Assembly: GCA_964587815.1 (NCBI GenBank)
Contig: CAZPMH010000015.1
Span: 1-54,272 of the forward strand
DNA from: UBA1672 sp964587815
GTDB taxonomy: Bacteria > Pseudomonadota > Alphaproteobacteria > Micavibrionales > Micavibrionaceae
Direction of reading: 5' to 3'
DNA length: 54,272 nucleotides
The translations under genes were made by a program, and so were the position numbers. Within the stretch, counting starts at the first letter, position 1; every line of letters begins with the position of its first letter. Shown here one piece after another: positions 1 through 7,199 of the stretch. The notes beneath the pieces are model-generated. The model was not told where the DNA came from, did not search any database, and saw only the letters and a list, made by a program, of their open reading frames with translations.

Positions 1-72
1 ATCCCGTACGGGATTCGAACCCGTGTTGCCGCCGTGAAAGGGCGGTGTCCTAGGCCTCTAGACGAACGGGAC
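1..72 (-). tRNA. tRNA-Glu (anticodon TTC), missing only its discriminator base at the window edge
   Basis: Read on the minus strand, the sequence folds as a cloverleaf. The 7-bp acceptor stem begins GTCCCGT, the anticodon loop is CTTTCAC with anticodon TTC, and the T arm is ACGGG-TTCGAAT-CCCGT. The body closely resembles the E. coli tRNA-Glu sequence as I remember it. The first acceptor pair is G1:U72, where E. coli has G:C. Base 73 and any CCA lie outside the window. The gene is oriented away from the rest of the window. Confidence 0.95.
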
Positions 73-140
73 ACAGATGTGCGTAAAATCGCTTAAGAGG
101 TAGCGTTATATAATCCAGAATACGGGCACTAATCAAGAGT

Positions 141-181
141 TTTTTTTAAAAAATAAAGCCTGCGTCAAATTCGCAGGCTTT
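141..181 (-). terminator. Rho-independent terminator after the 210-833 gene
   Basis: A 10-bp perfect stem, AAAGCCTGCG (155-164) with CGCAGGCTTT (172-181), closes a 7-base loop. On the minus strand it is followed by a T-rich run (TTATTTTTTT). It lies 29 bases beyond the stop codon of the minus-strand gene at 210-833. The stem could also work weakly on the plus strand. Confidence 0.75.
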
Positions 182-209
182 TGTGTTCTTTACGACAGAT
201 GAGCTTGTA

Positions 210-833
210 TTAGCCCATTTTCATCGCCATAGGCGCGGGCGCCGATGTTTCGTAATCGGGCGTCAACGCCTCCGGGTTCGGCTCTTCGTTCAATGACGGA
301 GGTAAACCGTCTGTTGACGGGTCTGCGGCCCATGCTTCAGCGTGTGCGACTTGAATATATTCGCCCAACTCTTCTCCTGCCATGTCGTTGAGTGCCGCCA
401 GTGTTGCGACGTTATCTTCCGGGCCGCCTGCTGCCAGAGCACCGATCAAATCTGCTTCCGGTATGCCTGCTTGTTCTAATTGCTCGTATACTGCTGCAAT
501 TGCAGGTTCTACATCTTCGGGCCCCGTGACATTTGGCATATTTTCCATCGCTTGGTGGCGATTTTGATGCATGTCACTCAGATTCTTACTTAGGCTACCC
601 TGTAATCTCATCACATTTTGGTCGACGTCACGTTCCAACGTGCGCATTTTCCCAAGCTCACCACTTGACGTGTCAGCCATGTCCATTATTTGGCCGAGGG
701 CTTGTTCGTTTCCTGAGTCACCGATTAGAAGAGAAACATAATCGACGTCGTGATGCTCAAAATTAGGGTCTTTGAGCATGTTCTCGAAATATTGCTCTCT
801 TTCGAACGCACTTGGATTGCTGTCTAACGGCAT
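210..833 (-). CDS. hypothetical acidic soluble protein, 207 aa
   Basis: I do not recognise this protein. It has no signal peptide and no membrane segment. It is rich in Asp, Glu, Met, Ala and Pro. The middle (about residues 55-100) looks helical and could form a coiled coil, and the last 40 residues are Pro/Ala-rich and probably disordered. The start is supported by AAGGTG five bases before the ATG. It ends in front of a clear terminator, so it is probably a single-gene transcript. Its first residues, MPLDSNPSA, nearly match the start of the otherwise unrelated Ppx/GppA-like protein at 18948 (MPLDSSPSA). No function can be assigned. Confidence 0.75.
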   Translation of the reverse strand: MPLDSNPSAFEREQYFENMLKDPNFEHHDVDYVSLLIGDSGNEQALGQIMDMADTSSGELGKMRTLERDVDQNVMRLQGSLSKNLSDMHQNRHQAMENMPNVTGPEDVEPAIAAVYEQLEQAGIPEADLIGALAAGGPEDNVATLAALNDMAGEELGEYIQVAHAEAWAADPSTDGLPPSLNEEPNPEALTPDYETSAPAPMAMKMG

Positions 834-906
834 AACATCACCTTATATTCATTATTTTTTAATATTTTAGACGAGATTCTGCCTAAAAATCAAATAAAAA
901 CGGAAA

Positions 907-1998
907 TTATGCGACGTTTTTCATGAAAACGGGCTGGTCTTTTTCGCCATCGCAGACTTTTTCAAGGATGCCACGCTCGGTTATATAGCCTGTTACAAGA
1001 CGTGCGGGTGTGATGTCGAACGCCGGATTTGCAGCATTAGAGCGTGTAATTTGAACCTCTTCGACTTCCCCTGTCCTGCTACGCCCGATAATGTGTGTAA
1101 CCTCTTTCGCGCTACGCTCTTCAATGGGGATATCCGCGCCTGATTCCATGGTGTAATCAATGGTCGGGTACGGCAGGGCGATGTAGAACGGCACATTGTT
1201 ATCATGTGCAGCCAGAGCCTTAAGATATGTGCCGATTTTATTGCAAACATCGCCGTTGCGAGTCACACGGTCAGTGCCGACGAGGCATAAATCCACATCA
1301 CCTTGCTGCATCAGGTGGCCGCCCGCATTGTCGGTAATGACGGTATGCGGCACACCATGCTGTTGTAGTTCATAGGCTGTTAGTGATGCGCCTTGGTTTC
1401 TGGGGCGTGTTTCATCGACCCAGACATGGAGATTGATGCCTTCGTCATGTGCCATGTAAATCGGCGCACTGATTGTTCCGTAATCGACCGTTGCGAGCCA
1501 GCCTGCGTTACAATGGGTGAGGATATTGAGCGGTTCGCCGTTTTTGGCGTCTGCCATTTTCTTTAATAGCGGCAGGCCGCTGAGGCCGATATTGCGGTTT
1601 ATTTCTACGTCCTCGTCGCATATCTCCCCTGCTCTTTTATAGGCCGCGGCAGTTCGATCTGCGCCCTGATGCGGCTTTACCGCTTTTAGCATTTCATCCA
1701 ATGCCCAGCGCAAATTTACCGCTGTCGGGCGGGTTGCCAGCAGAGTGTCATAGGCATGTTGCAGGTTTCGATCTGAAGAGTCTTTACGCAAAGCCAGGCA
1801 TAAGCCATAAGCGGCGGTCGCGGCAATCATCGGTGCGCCGCGTGTCCACATTTCGGATATGGCGCGGGCGGCTTGTTCCATTTCGGTGAGTTCGACGTGC
1901 AGCAATTCCCACGGCAGCTTGCGTTGGTCGAATATTCGAACCGACCAGCCATTATCGTTTAATTCAATTGATCGATAATGTTTACCGTCGATTTTCAT
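907..1998 (-). CDS. mtnA: S-methyl-5-thioribose-1-phosphate isomerase
   Basis: MtnA converts 5-methylthioribose-1-phosphate to methylthioribulose-1-phosphate in the methionine salvage pathway. The 363-residue protein has the eIF2B-like fold signatures: an N-terminal block with RGAPMIAATAAYG, the active-site Cys in LTHCNAG, and the Asp in LVGTDRVTRNGDVCNKIGT. The frame stays open upstream to 2079, but that extension overlaps mtnC. The ATG at 1998 has an AGGGAGA ribosome site and matches the usual family start, so I chose it. It is the last gene of mtnB-mtnD-mtnC-mtnA, 19 bases after the mtnC stop. No terminator is obvious in the 73 bases before the next gene. Confidence 0.95.
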   Translation of the reverse strand: MKIDGKHYRSIELNDNGWSVRIFDQRKLPWELLHVELTEMEQAARAISEMWTRGAPMIAATAAYGLCLALRKDSSDRNLQHAYDTLLATRPTAVNLRWALDEMLKAVKPHQGADRTAAAYKRAGEICDEDVEINRNIGLSGLPLLKKMADAKNGEPLNILTHCNAGWLATVDYGTISAPIYMAHDEGINLHVWVDETRPRNQGASLTAYELQQHGVPHTVITDNAGGHLMQQGDVDLCLVGTDRVTRNGDVCNKIGTYLKALAAHDNNVPFYIALPYPTIDYTMESGADIPIEERSAKEVTHIIGRSRTGEVEEVQITRSNAANPAFDITPARLVTGYITERGILEKVCDGEKDQPVFMKNVA

Positions 1999-2017
1999 GT
2001 CTTTCTCCCTTAGTGCT

Positions 2018-2719
2018 TTATGCGTCTGCCATATCCAGAATGTTATCGAAATCATGCGCGACGTAATGTTCGCCTGCATCGAAAAGTGATTTTTCGCGGT
2101 CTAAAATAATGACCTGCATGCCCGCCTTGTGCGCCGCAGCAATTTCTTCGGTACTGTCGGATAGGAACAGTATATTTTCACTTGGCACGCCGATTTCCGC
2201 AGCAATTTTTTCGTAGCTTTCAGGCTCTTTTTTATGACCGATTGTTGTGTCGAAATAGCCTTTAAAAAGTGGTGTTAAGTCACCATGCTCCGTGTTGCCA
2301 AACAGCAGTTTTTGTGCAGCAATTGAGCCGGACGAATAGACGTATAAGTCAACGCCCTGGTCATTCCAACGCTTCAGACCGTGCACTGCATCATCGTAAA
2401 TATGTCCTGTGAGTTCACCCGTTTTATAGCCCTCTTCCCAGATCATGCCTTGGAGAGTTTTGAGTGCCGTTACCTTTTGATCTTCGTCTATATAGCGCAG
2501 CAAAACTTCGATCACTTCTTCGAGGTTTAAGTCGGGGTTGCGCTCCTCTTTTTTGACCTCTTCGATCAGATTCTCAATCTCATCGGCATAGTCGTAGATA
2601 TAGTCCGCCAAGTGATTGCGGGCATATGGGAACAGCGTGTCTTTTACAAAAGACAGGGAACTGGTTGTGCCTTCAATATCGGTCAGGATCACTTTAACAG
2701 GGTTGCGGGGTGCGGTCAT
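2018..2719 (-). CDS. mtnC: enolase-phosphatase E1 (methionine salvage)
   Basis: MtnC is a HAD-superfamily bifunctional enzyme. It enolises 2,3-diketo-5-methylthiopentyl-1-phosphate and then dephosphorylates it to the acireductone. The HAD motif I, variant DIEGTTSS, is near residue 13. The family-typical YVYSSGSIAAQKLLFG and the later LFLSDSTEEI motif are also present. The length of 233 residues is normal. It starts two bases after the mtnD stop, so the genes are very likely co-translated. Its product is the substrate of the neighbouring mtnD dioxygenase. Confidence 0.95.
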   Translation of the reverse strand: MTAPRNPVKVILTDIEGTTSSLSFVKDTLFPYARNHLADYIYDYADEIENLIEEVKKEERNPDLNLEEVIEVLLRYIDEDQKVTALKTLQGMIWEEGYKTGELTGHIYDDAVHGLKRWNDQGVDLYVYSSGSIAAQKLLFGNTEHGDLTPLFKGYFDTTIGHKKEPESYEKIAAEIGVPSENILFLSDSTEEIAAAHKAGMQVIILDREKSLFDAGEHYVAHDFDNILDMADA

Positions 2720-2721
2720 GG

Positions 2722-3285
2722 TTACGCGGCCTTTTGATTGTCATTTTCGAATTTCGGGAATTTCTCGGCAATGTCGTCGCCTGTAAAGTCTGCGACCCAG
2801 CCCTCTTTGGATGTAAACAGGCGAATGCAGGTTAAATGCGGGTTCGGGCCCATATCGAACCAGTGTTTTGTGCCTGTTGGTACGCTGATCAGGTCGCCGC
2901 GTTCGCATAATGTCATGTATACATTGCCGTCAACGCGCATGTAGAACACGCCGGCGCCTTCCACGAAAAATCTTACTTCGTCCTCGCTGTGTGTGTGTTC
3001 GCTTAGGAATTTTTCGCGCAGGGCGTCTTTATCAGGGTGGTCAGAGGATAAGCGTATAACATCAACCGACTCGTATTCGTTTTCGTCTTTTAAGCGTTGA
3101 ATGTCGTTCGCGTAGGCTTTCATCACGGCATCATCATCCGCGCCCGCGGGCAGGATGTCTTGCGTTTCCCAGCGTTCGAAACGGACGTTAATCTCTTCCA
3201 GCGCGGCGGCAATTTTAGCGCCGTCTGTTGTTTCCAGCGTGATTTGATCAGGCTGTGTGTCGGGATAAACGGTCAATTTGCTCAT
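2722..3285 (-). CDS. mtnD: acireductone dioxygenase
   Basis: MtnD is a cupin-fold metal dioxygenase that oxidises the acireductone made by MtnC. With iron it gives the keto-acid precursor of methionine. The ligand set is visible: H97 and H99 in EHTHSEDEVRF, E103, and H141 in TGTKHWFDMGP. The length of 187 residues fits the bacterial family. The start has a strong GAAGGAG ribosome site that lies inside the end of mtnB, and the two genes overlap by 38 bases. The bound metal decides on-pathway or off-pathway chemistry and cannot be read from sequence. Confidence 0.95.
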   Translation of the reverse strand: MSKLTVYPDTQPDQITLETTDGAKIAAALEEINVRFERWETQDILPAGADDDAVMKAYANDIQRLKDENEYESVDVIRLSSDHPDKDALREKFLSEHTHSEDEVRFFVEGAGVFYMRVDGNVYMTLCERGDLISVPTGTKHWFDMGPNPHLTCIRLFTSKEGWVADFTGDDIAEKFPKFENDNQKAA

Positions 3286-3922
3286 TTTGCACTCCTTCGT
3301 TTCTTTGTATTGCCTGCGTGAACATTTCGCATTCCAACATCATTTCGGTGGCTTCGATCACGCGCAGGGCTTCGTCCATATTTTTGCCCCAGCCGTAAAT
3401 TCCGTGCCCGCGTATCATGAAAGCAGGTGTCGCCTTACGTTTTGCATCAGCGTCCAATAAGTTTTTCACTTGTGCGCTTAAATCTATCATATCCTGCGTG
3501 TTGTTGAAAATTGGTAAATCAACCGTACAATCGTGCGTTTCTATGTTTGGGAAGGCTTTTAGCATTTCGTAGCCTGAAAGCGTTAATTGCCGTTCATCTG
3601 TCAGGCGTGTCAAAACCGTGTTCGCGACTGAATGTGTATGCAGTATCGCGTTTGCATCAGGGTAGAGATCGTAAAGAACCGCGTGCAATAGTGTTTCGGC
3701 CGAGGGTGTTTTTTCCTCCAGTGGTTCGCCTTGCAGGTCTGCGCGCATGATGTCATTTTCACTTAACATGCCCTTGTGTGCGCCTGAGACCGTAATAGCC
3801 ATTTCATTTTCAGAAAGGCGAACAGAGTAATTTCCGCTGGTTGCAGGCGCGAGCTTAAGCCTATCCAAGCGGTTTCCCGCCGCGATAATGTGTTGTTTTG
3901 CGCGCTGTATTTCCGAATTCAT
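3248..3922 (-). CDS. mtnB: methylthioribulose-1-phosphate dehydratase
   Basis: MtnB is a class II aldolase-fold zinc enzyme that dehydrates methylthioribulose-1-phosphate. The zinc-binding HTHSVAN and the later RGHGIYGWG segment carry the expected histidines, and the N-terminal PATSGNYSVRL matches the family. At 224 residues it is of normal size. It is the first gene of the mtn operon and overlaps mtnD by 38 bases. AAAGGCGG sits directly before the ATG. A TTGCCA-17-TATAAA promoter would place transcription start at the start codon itself. The mtnP/mtnN, mtnK and mtnE functions are not in this window. Confidence 0.93.
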   Translation of the reverse strand: MNSEIQRAKQHIIAAGNRLDRLKLAPATSGNYSVRLSENEMAITVSGAHKGMLSENDIMRADLQGEPLEEKTPSAETLLHAVLYDLYPDANAILHTHSVANTVLTRLTDERQLTLSGYEMLKAFPNIETHDCTVDLPIFNNTQDMIDLSAQVKNLLDADAKRKATPAFMIRGHGIYGWGKNMDEALRVIEATEMMLECEMFTQAIQRNEGVQNEQIDRLSRHTA

Positions 3923-3928
3923 ACCGCC

Positions 3929-3957
3929 TTTATACGCAATCGGTTTTGCTTTGGCAA
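3929..3957 (-). promoter_or_regulatory. candidate sigma70 promoter of the mtn operon, possibly leaderless
   Basis: On the minus strand, TTGCCA (3957-3952) is separated by 17 bases from TATAAA (3934-3929). A start about seven bases downstream would fall on the A of the mtnB ATG (3922), which predicts a leaderless message. A Shine-Dalgarno-like AAAGGCGG also precedes the ATG. The box may therefore be chance, with the true promoter further upstream near 3960-3990. Confidence 0.35.
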
Positions 3958-3991
3958 TTGCGTTTGAAAAGGGGTTGACGCTTGTTTACTT

Positions 3992-4846
3992 CTAAAGCGG
4001 GTCTTCAACAAACTTTTCGATTTTCACATCGCTTTGGAAAATAGTTGTGAAGGAATTGTCAGGTACTTCGTTCCATACATCGCAATAGCCATCCAACGGT
4101 TCGGAAACCACAACAATGTTTTCTTCGGGAAAGTATGAAGCCCCCTTAACGTTGCCCCTGACATCATCAATCCAGCCTGATTTTGAGGAGTAGAATTGTG
4201 ATTTGCTTTTCACGTTGTGCGAAAATTTAATTGTGTGAACTTTCTGCCCGTCGCTTAATGCACAGGAGAAGTTTAGGTGTCCGTCATCTTTCAAGCCGTT
4301 TTCGACCATTGCACGGTGAACGCGGTGAACCGTCTTTTCAAGAGCTGCTTTCGGATTTTCTTGCAGGCCATATGATAGCGCAAGCAAGAAGAATGTTTCG
4401 CTGTCTGTCGTACCCTTGAGATGATTGTAGAATTCAGGTGCGATGTCCATTTGCAGGTCACGGCGCACGACGCTGAAATCGGATATATCGCCATTATGCT
4501 GAAACAGCCAGTTTTTGTATTTGAACGGGTGGCAGTTTGATTGTTGAACGGCACCTGTTGTGGTTGCGCGCACATGCGCCATAAAGATACGCGCTCTTAT
4601 TTGTCTGCAAAGTTCGCGCAGGTTTTCATTGCTCCATGCGGGGCTTTCATCGCGGAAAAGACCGGGTTGGTTGCGCTCAGAATACCAGCCGATGCCGAAT
4701 CCATCGCCGTTCGTACTCATGAGGGAGCCGTCGGCGCGGTAATTCATCTCTGTATTGACGCTTTGTTCAACCAGTGAATGCTCAGGTATTGTTATGAGTT
4801 GTTCGATGAAAATCGGTTGGCCACTATAGGCAATCCAACGGCACAT
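3992..4846 (-). CDS. class II glutamine amidotransferase (YafJ-type)
   Basis: This is a stand-alone Ntn-type glutaminase domain of 284 residues. The nucleophile is Cys2 (MCRWIAYSG), and the glutamine-pocket motifs HVRATTTG, NCHPF and QHNGDISDF follow in order. YafJ/EgtC-like proteins hydrolyse gamma-glutamyl amide bonds, but the physiological substrate is usually unknown. No partner synthetase domain is fused. It lies 69 bases upstream of mtnB on the same strand and is divergent from the RimK-type ligases at 5093. Those ligases typically form glutamyl bonds, but a functional link is only a guess. Confidence 0.88.
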   Translation of the reverse strand: MCRWIAYSGQPIFIEQLITIPEHSLVEQSVNTEMNYRADGSLMSTNGDGFGIGWYSERNQPGLFRDESPAWSNENLRELCRQIRARIFMAHVRATTTGAVQQSNCHPFKYKNWLFQHNGDISDFSVVRRDLQMDIAPEFYNHLKGTTDSETFFLLALSYGLQENPKAALEKTVHRVHRAMVENGLKDDGHLNFSCALSDGQKVHTIKFSHNVKSKSQFYSSKSGWIDDVRGNVKGASYFPEENIVVVSEPLDGYCDVWNEVPDNSFTTIFQSDVKIEKFVEDPL

Positions 4847-4969
4847 AATTATGTCTCACTTTGTGTTTTTTGCGGTTTAACCTGTCTATTGCATATCCCA
4901 ATATACTCTTGAAAACAATGGCTTTTTCTTGAAAATCCACGACTACTTAAGAAAAAAATATTTTGATAT

Positions 4970-4998
4970 TTGCAATCAAAAAGCAAAAAAAGTATAAT
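4970..4998 (+). promoter_or_regulatory. sigma70-type promoter for the RimK-type gene pair
   Basis: TTGCAA (4970-4975), a 17-base spacer and a perfect TATAAT (4993-4998) lie in a very AT-rich stretch. Transcription would start near 5005, giving a leader of about 88 bases before the ATG at 5093. The leader has a small hairpin (TTCTGC-GCA-GCGGAA) and AAGGGG as ribosome site. The rest of 4847-5092 shows no gene. Confidence 0.65.
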
Positions 4999-5092
4999 AC
5001 GTTAACATTTTTCATAAAATATTAATAATTTTTTGAAACTTCTGCGCAGCGGAAATAATTGTTCAACAAAAAAATATAAGGGGTGAAAAAAA

Positions 5093-6016
5093 ATGAGAAT
5101 AGGAATTCTTACAACAGGGAATGAAGTCGAGGATCAGCGCTTGGTCGAAGCCGGGGAGGCACGCGGGCATGATGTAAAGCTTCTTCATCTTACAAATTGC
5201 AGCTTAAGTGTTTGTGCGGATAAACCTGATGTTTATTACGAAGGTGAGTCTGTCGGTAATGCTTTTGACGTTATTATTCCACGCGTTGATACGCCGCATA
5301 CTCAATATGGCATGACGGTTTTGCGTCAGTTTCAATCCATCCATGTTTTCACAACCGATAAAGCGCGTGCTTTAGAAATCGGACGTGACAAGTTGCGTTG
5401 TGCGCAACGTTTGCTTCGTGAAAATGTGCCCTTCCCGTCCACGGGTTTTGCGCATTCTAAATCAGATTTTGACAATATTATTAATACTGTCGGCGGTGTA
5501 CCGCTCATTATTAAGTTGGTCGAAGGCACAGAAGGTGTTGGTGTTTTCTTGGCTGATGATATGAAGCATGCAGTCAATCTTCTCAAGACATTCAAACAGT
5601 TATCTGCGCCTTTGATCGTGCAGAAATTTATTGAAGAGTCTGCAGGGACGGATATCCGTGCCTTTGTTATTGGCGGTGAAATCGTTGCGACGATGCAACG
5701 CATTTCCAAAGACGGAGACTTCCGGGCGAATATCGCCCTTGGCGGCGAGAGCGAGACGGTTGAGCTTACACCGCTTGAGCGTGAGATCACGTTACGCGCA
5801 ACGAAGGCGATCGGCATTAATGTAGCAGGAGTTGACCTTATCCGCTCCAACGAAGGGCCACTGGTCATTGAAATTAATACGGCACCAAATTTTGGTGGTG
5901 AATGGGGCCTTGAAGATATTTCGGGTATTGATGTCGCAGGCGAAATCATTGATTATGCTGTGAACGCGAAAAAAGAAAATGATAAAAAGCGTTCTGTATT
6001 AAAACGCGCTGCTTAA
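5093..6016 (+). CDS. RimK-type ATP-grasp ligase, copy 1 (divergent C-terminal signature)
   Basis: This 307-residue protein aligns along its length with RimK, the ligase that adds glutamate to the C-terminus of ribosomal protein S6. The N-terminal domain is followed by the ATP-grasp lid and core (LVEGTEGVGVFLADD, GTDIRAFVIGG, DGDFRAN) and the metal-binding ENIN-type strand (VIEINTAP). The usual RimK ending N-x-SPG is replaced by NTAPNFGGEWGLED, a slightly longer, Trp-containing segment near the active site. A change of acceptor is therefore possible. It is followed 55 bases later by a paralog, probably in the same transcript. Without a substrate gene nearby, S6 modification is only the default guess. 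Confidence 0.88.
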   Translation: MRIGILTTGNEVEDQRLVEAGEARGHDVKLLHLTNCSLSVCADKPDVYYEGESVGNAFDVIIPRVDTPHTQYGMTVLRQFQSIHVFTTDKARALEIGRDKLRCAQRLLRENVPFPSTGFAHSKSDFDNIINTVGGVPLIIKLVEGTEGVGVFLADDMKHAVNLLKTFKQLSAPLIVQKFIEESAGTDIRAFVIGGEIVATMQRISKDGDFRANIALGGESETVELTPLEREITLRATKAIGINVAGVDLIRSNEGPLVIEINTAPNFGGEWGLEDISGIDVAGEIIDYAVNAKKENDKKRSVLKRAA

Positions 6017-6071
6017 GTTCGCTGGGGCACCGCTTTACTTTAAATTTTAATTTTTTTTGATGGAGTTGCAT

Positions 6072-6986
6072 ATGAGAATAGGCATCTTGACCTCCGGTCA
6101 TGAACATGAAGACAATCGTTTATTGGAAGCCGCAGCACAGCGCGGATATCAAGCGGAGATCATTCATCTCTTAAAATGCAGTATTACGATTTGCATGGAT
6201 GAGCCTGATGTCTATTACAACGGAACAGCTATTCGCGACCGCTTTGACATTATTATTCCGCGCATTGATACGCCGCATACCGAATATGGTTTAACGATTT
6301 TGCGACAATTCGAATCGATGCATATTTTTACAACCGAAAAGGCGCGCAGCCTAGCTTTAGGTCGCGATAAATTACGATGCACGCAACGCATGCTGAAAAA
6401 GCGCATACCGTTTCCGACAACGGGTTTCGCGCATTCAACAGAAGATTTTGACAATATTATTCAAACTGTTGGTGGCGTGCCGCTTATTATTAAGCTGGTC
6501 GAGGGCACAGAAGGTGTCGGCGTGTTCTTGGCTGATGATATGAAGCATGCGGTTAATCTTCTTAAGACATTCCAGCAGCTTTCTATTCCGTTGATTGTTC
6601 AAAAATTTATCAAGGAGTCTGCAGGAACAGACATCCGCGCTTTTGTCGTTGGCGATCAAGTTATTGCGTCTATGCAGCGCACATCGCAAGATGGTGATTT
6701 TCGCGCGAATGTCGCCCTTGGTGGAGAGGTAGAACAAATTGTTTTGACCGATCTGGAAAAAGAAATTGCCCTGAACGCCGCGCGCGCCATTGATATTAAC
6801 GTTGCCGGTGTGGACATTATCCGTTCGGGTCAAGGGCCGCTTGTGATTGAGATTAACGTTTCTCCGGGCTTTACAGGCCTTGAAACCGTTTCAGATAATG
6901 ACGTCGCAGGCGCGGTTATTGAGCATGCCGTTAAAATGAAGCTGGCCAAAGATAAAAAAAAACAGGTTTTAGCTAAGACGGCCTAA
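6072..6986 (+). CDS. RimK-type ATP-grasp ligase, copy 2
   Basis: This 304-residue paralog of the preceding gene keeps the canonical RimK C-terminal motif (INVSPGFTG). The frame is open from 6057, but the ATG at 6072 has GGAG six bases upstream and gives the same MRIGILT start as copy 1, so I chose it. The central ATP-grasp block (about residues 135-175) is almost identical between copies, also at the DNA level, while both ends differ more. Such a pattern suggests a tandem duplication with later exchange or strong selection on the core. It is followed by a terminator at 7018-7051. Confidence 0.9.
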   Translation: MRIGILTSGHEHEDNRLLEAAAQRGYQAEIIHLLKCSITICMDEPDVYYNGTAIRDRFDIIIPRIDTPHTEYGLTILRQFESMHIFTTEKARSLALGRDKLRCTQRMLKKRIPFPTTGFAHSTEDFDNIIQTVGGVPLIIKLVEGTEGVGVFLADDMKHAVNLLKTFQQLSIPLIVQKFIKESAGTDIRAFVVGDQVIASMQRTSQDGDFRANVALGGEVEQIVLTDLEKEIALNAARAIDINVAGVDIIRSGQGPLVIEINVSPGFTGLETVSDNDVAGAVIEHAVKMKLAKDKKKQVLAKTA

Positions 6987-7017
6987 ATCCGATTTTTAGA
7001 CTTAAGTACTCTGTTGT

Positions 7018-7051
7018 GGAGCGCGGCGTATCTGTTGCGCTCTATTTTTTT
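7018..7051 (+). terminator. Rho-independent terminator after the RimK-type pair
   Basis: The stem GAGCGC (7019-7024) pairs with GCGCTC (7037-7042), with an outer G-T wobble and a 12-base loop. It is followed directly by TATTTTTTT. It lies 32 bases after the stop of the second RimK-type gene and separates that unit from the metalloprotease gene. Confidence 0.7.
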
Positions 7052-7199
7052 AACCTTTTGTTAAGGGATTGGGCGTAGCCTGTTTGAGTCTCAAATTATT
7101 TCACATAACTTTTTGCTTTTCGGTCTCCTTAAAATATTTACAAGCAAAAACCAAAAGATTACTGTATACATGCCTTGAACGGACGGAAGGACTTAGCCC

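Noticed and set aside
834..906. Terminator after mtnA
   Set aside because: TTTTAG/CTAAAA can form only a weak 6-bp stem without GC content, which is not convincing.
3923..3991. SAM riboswitch upstream of the mtn operon
   Set aside because: The 69-base gap is too short and shows no SAM aptamer core.
5332..5949. Antisense frame of 205 codons in RimK-type copy 1
   Set aside because: It is the shadow of the coding frame; no matching antisense family and no ribosome site.
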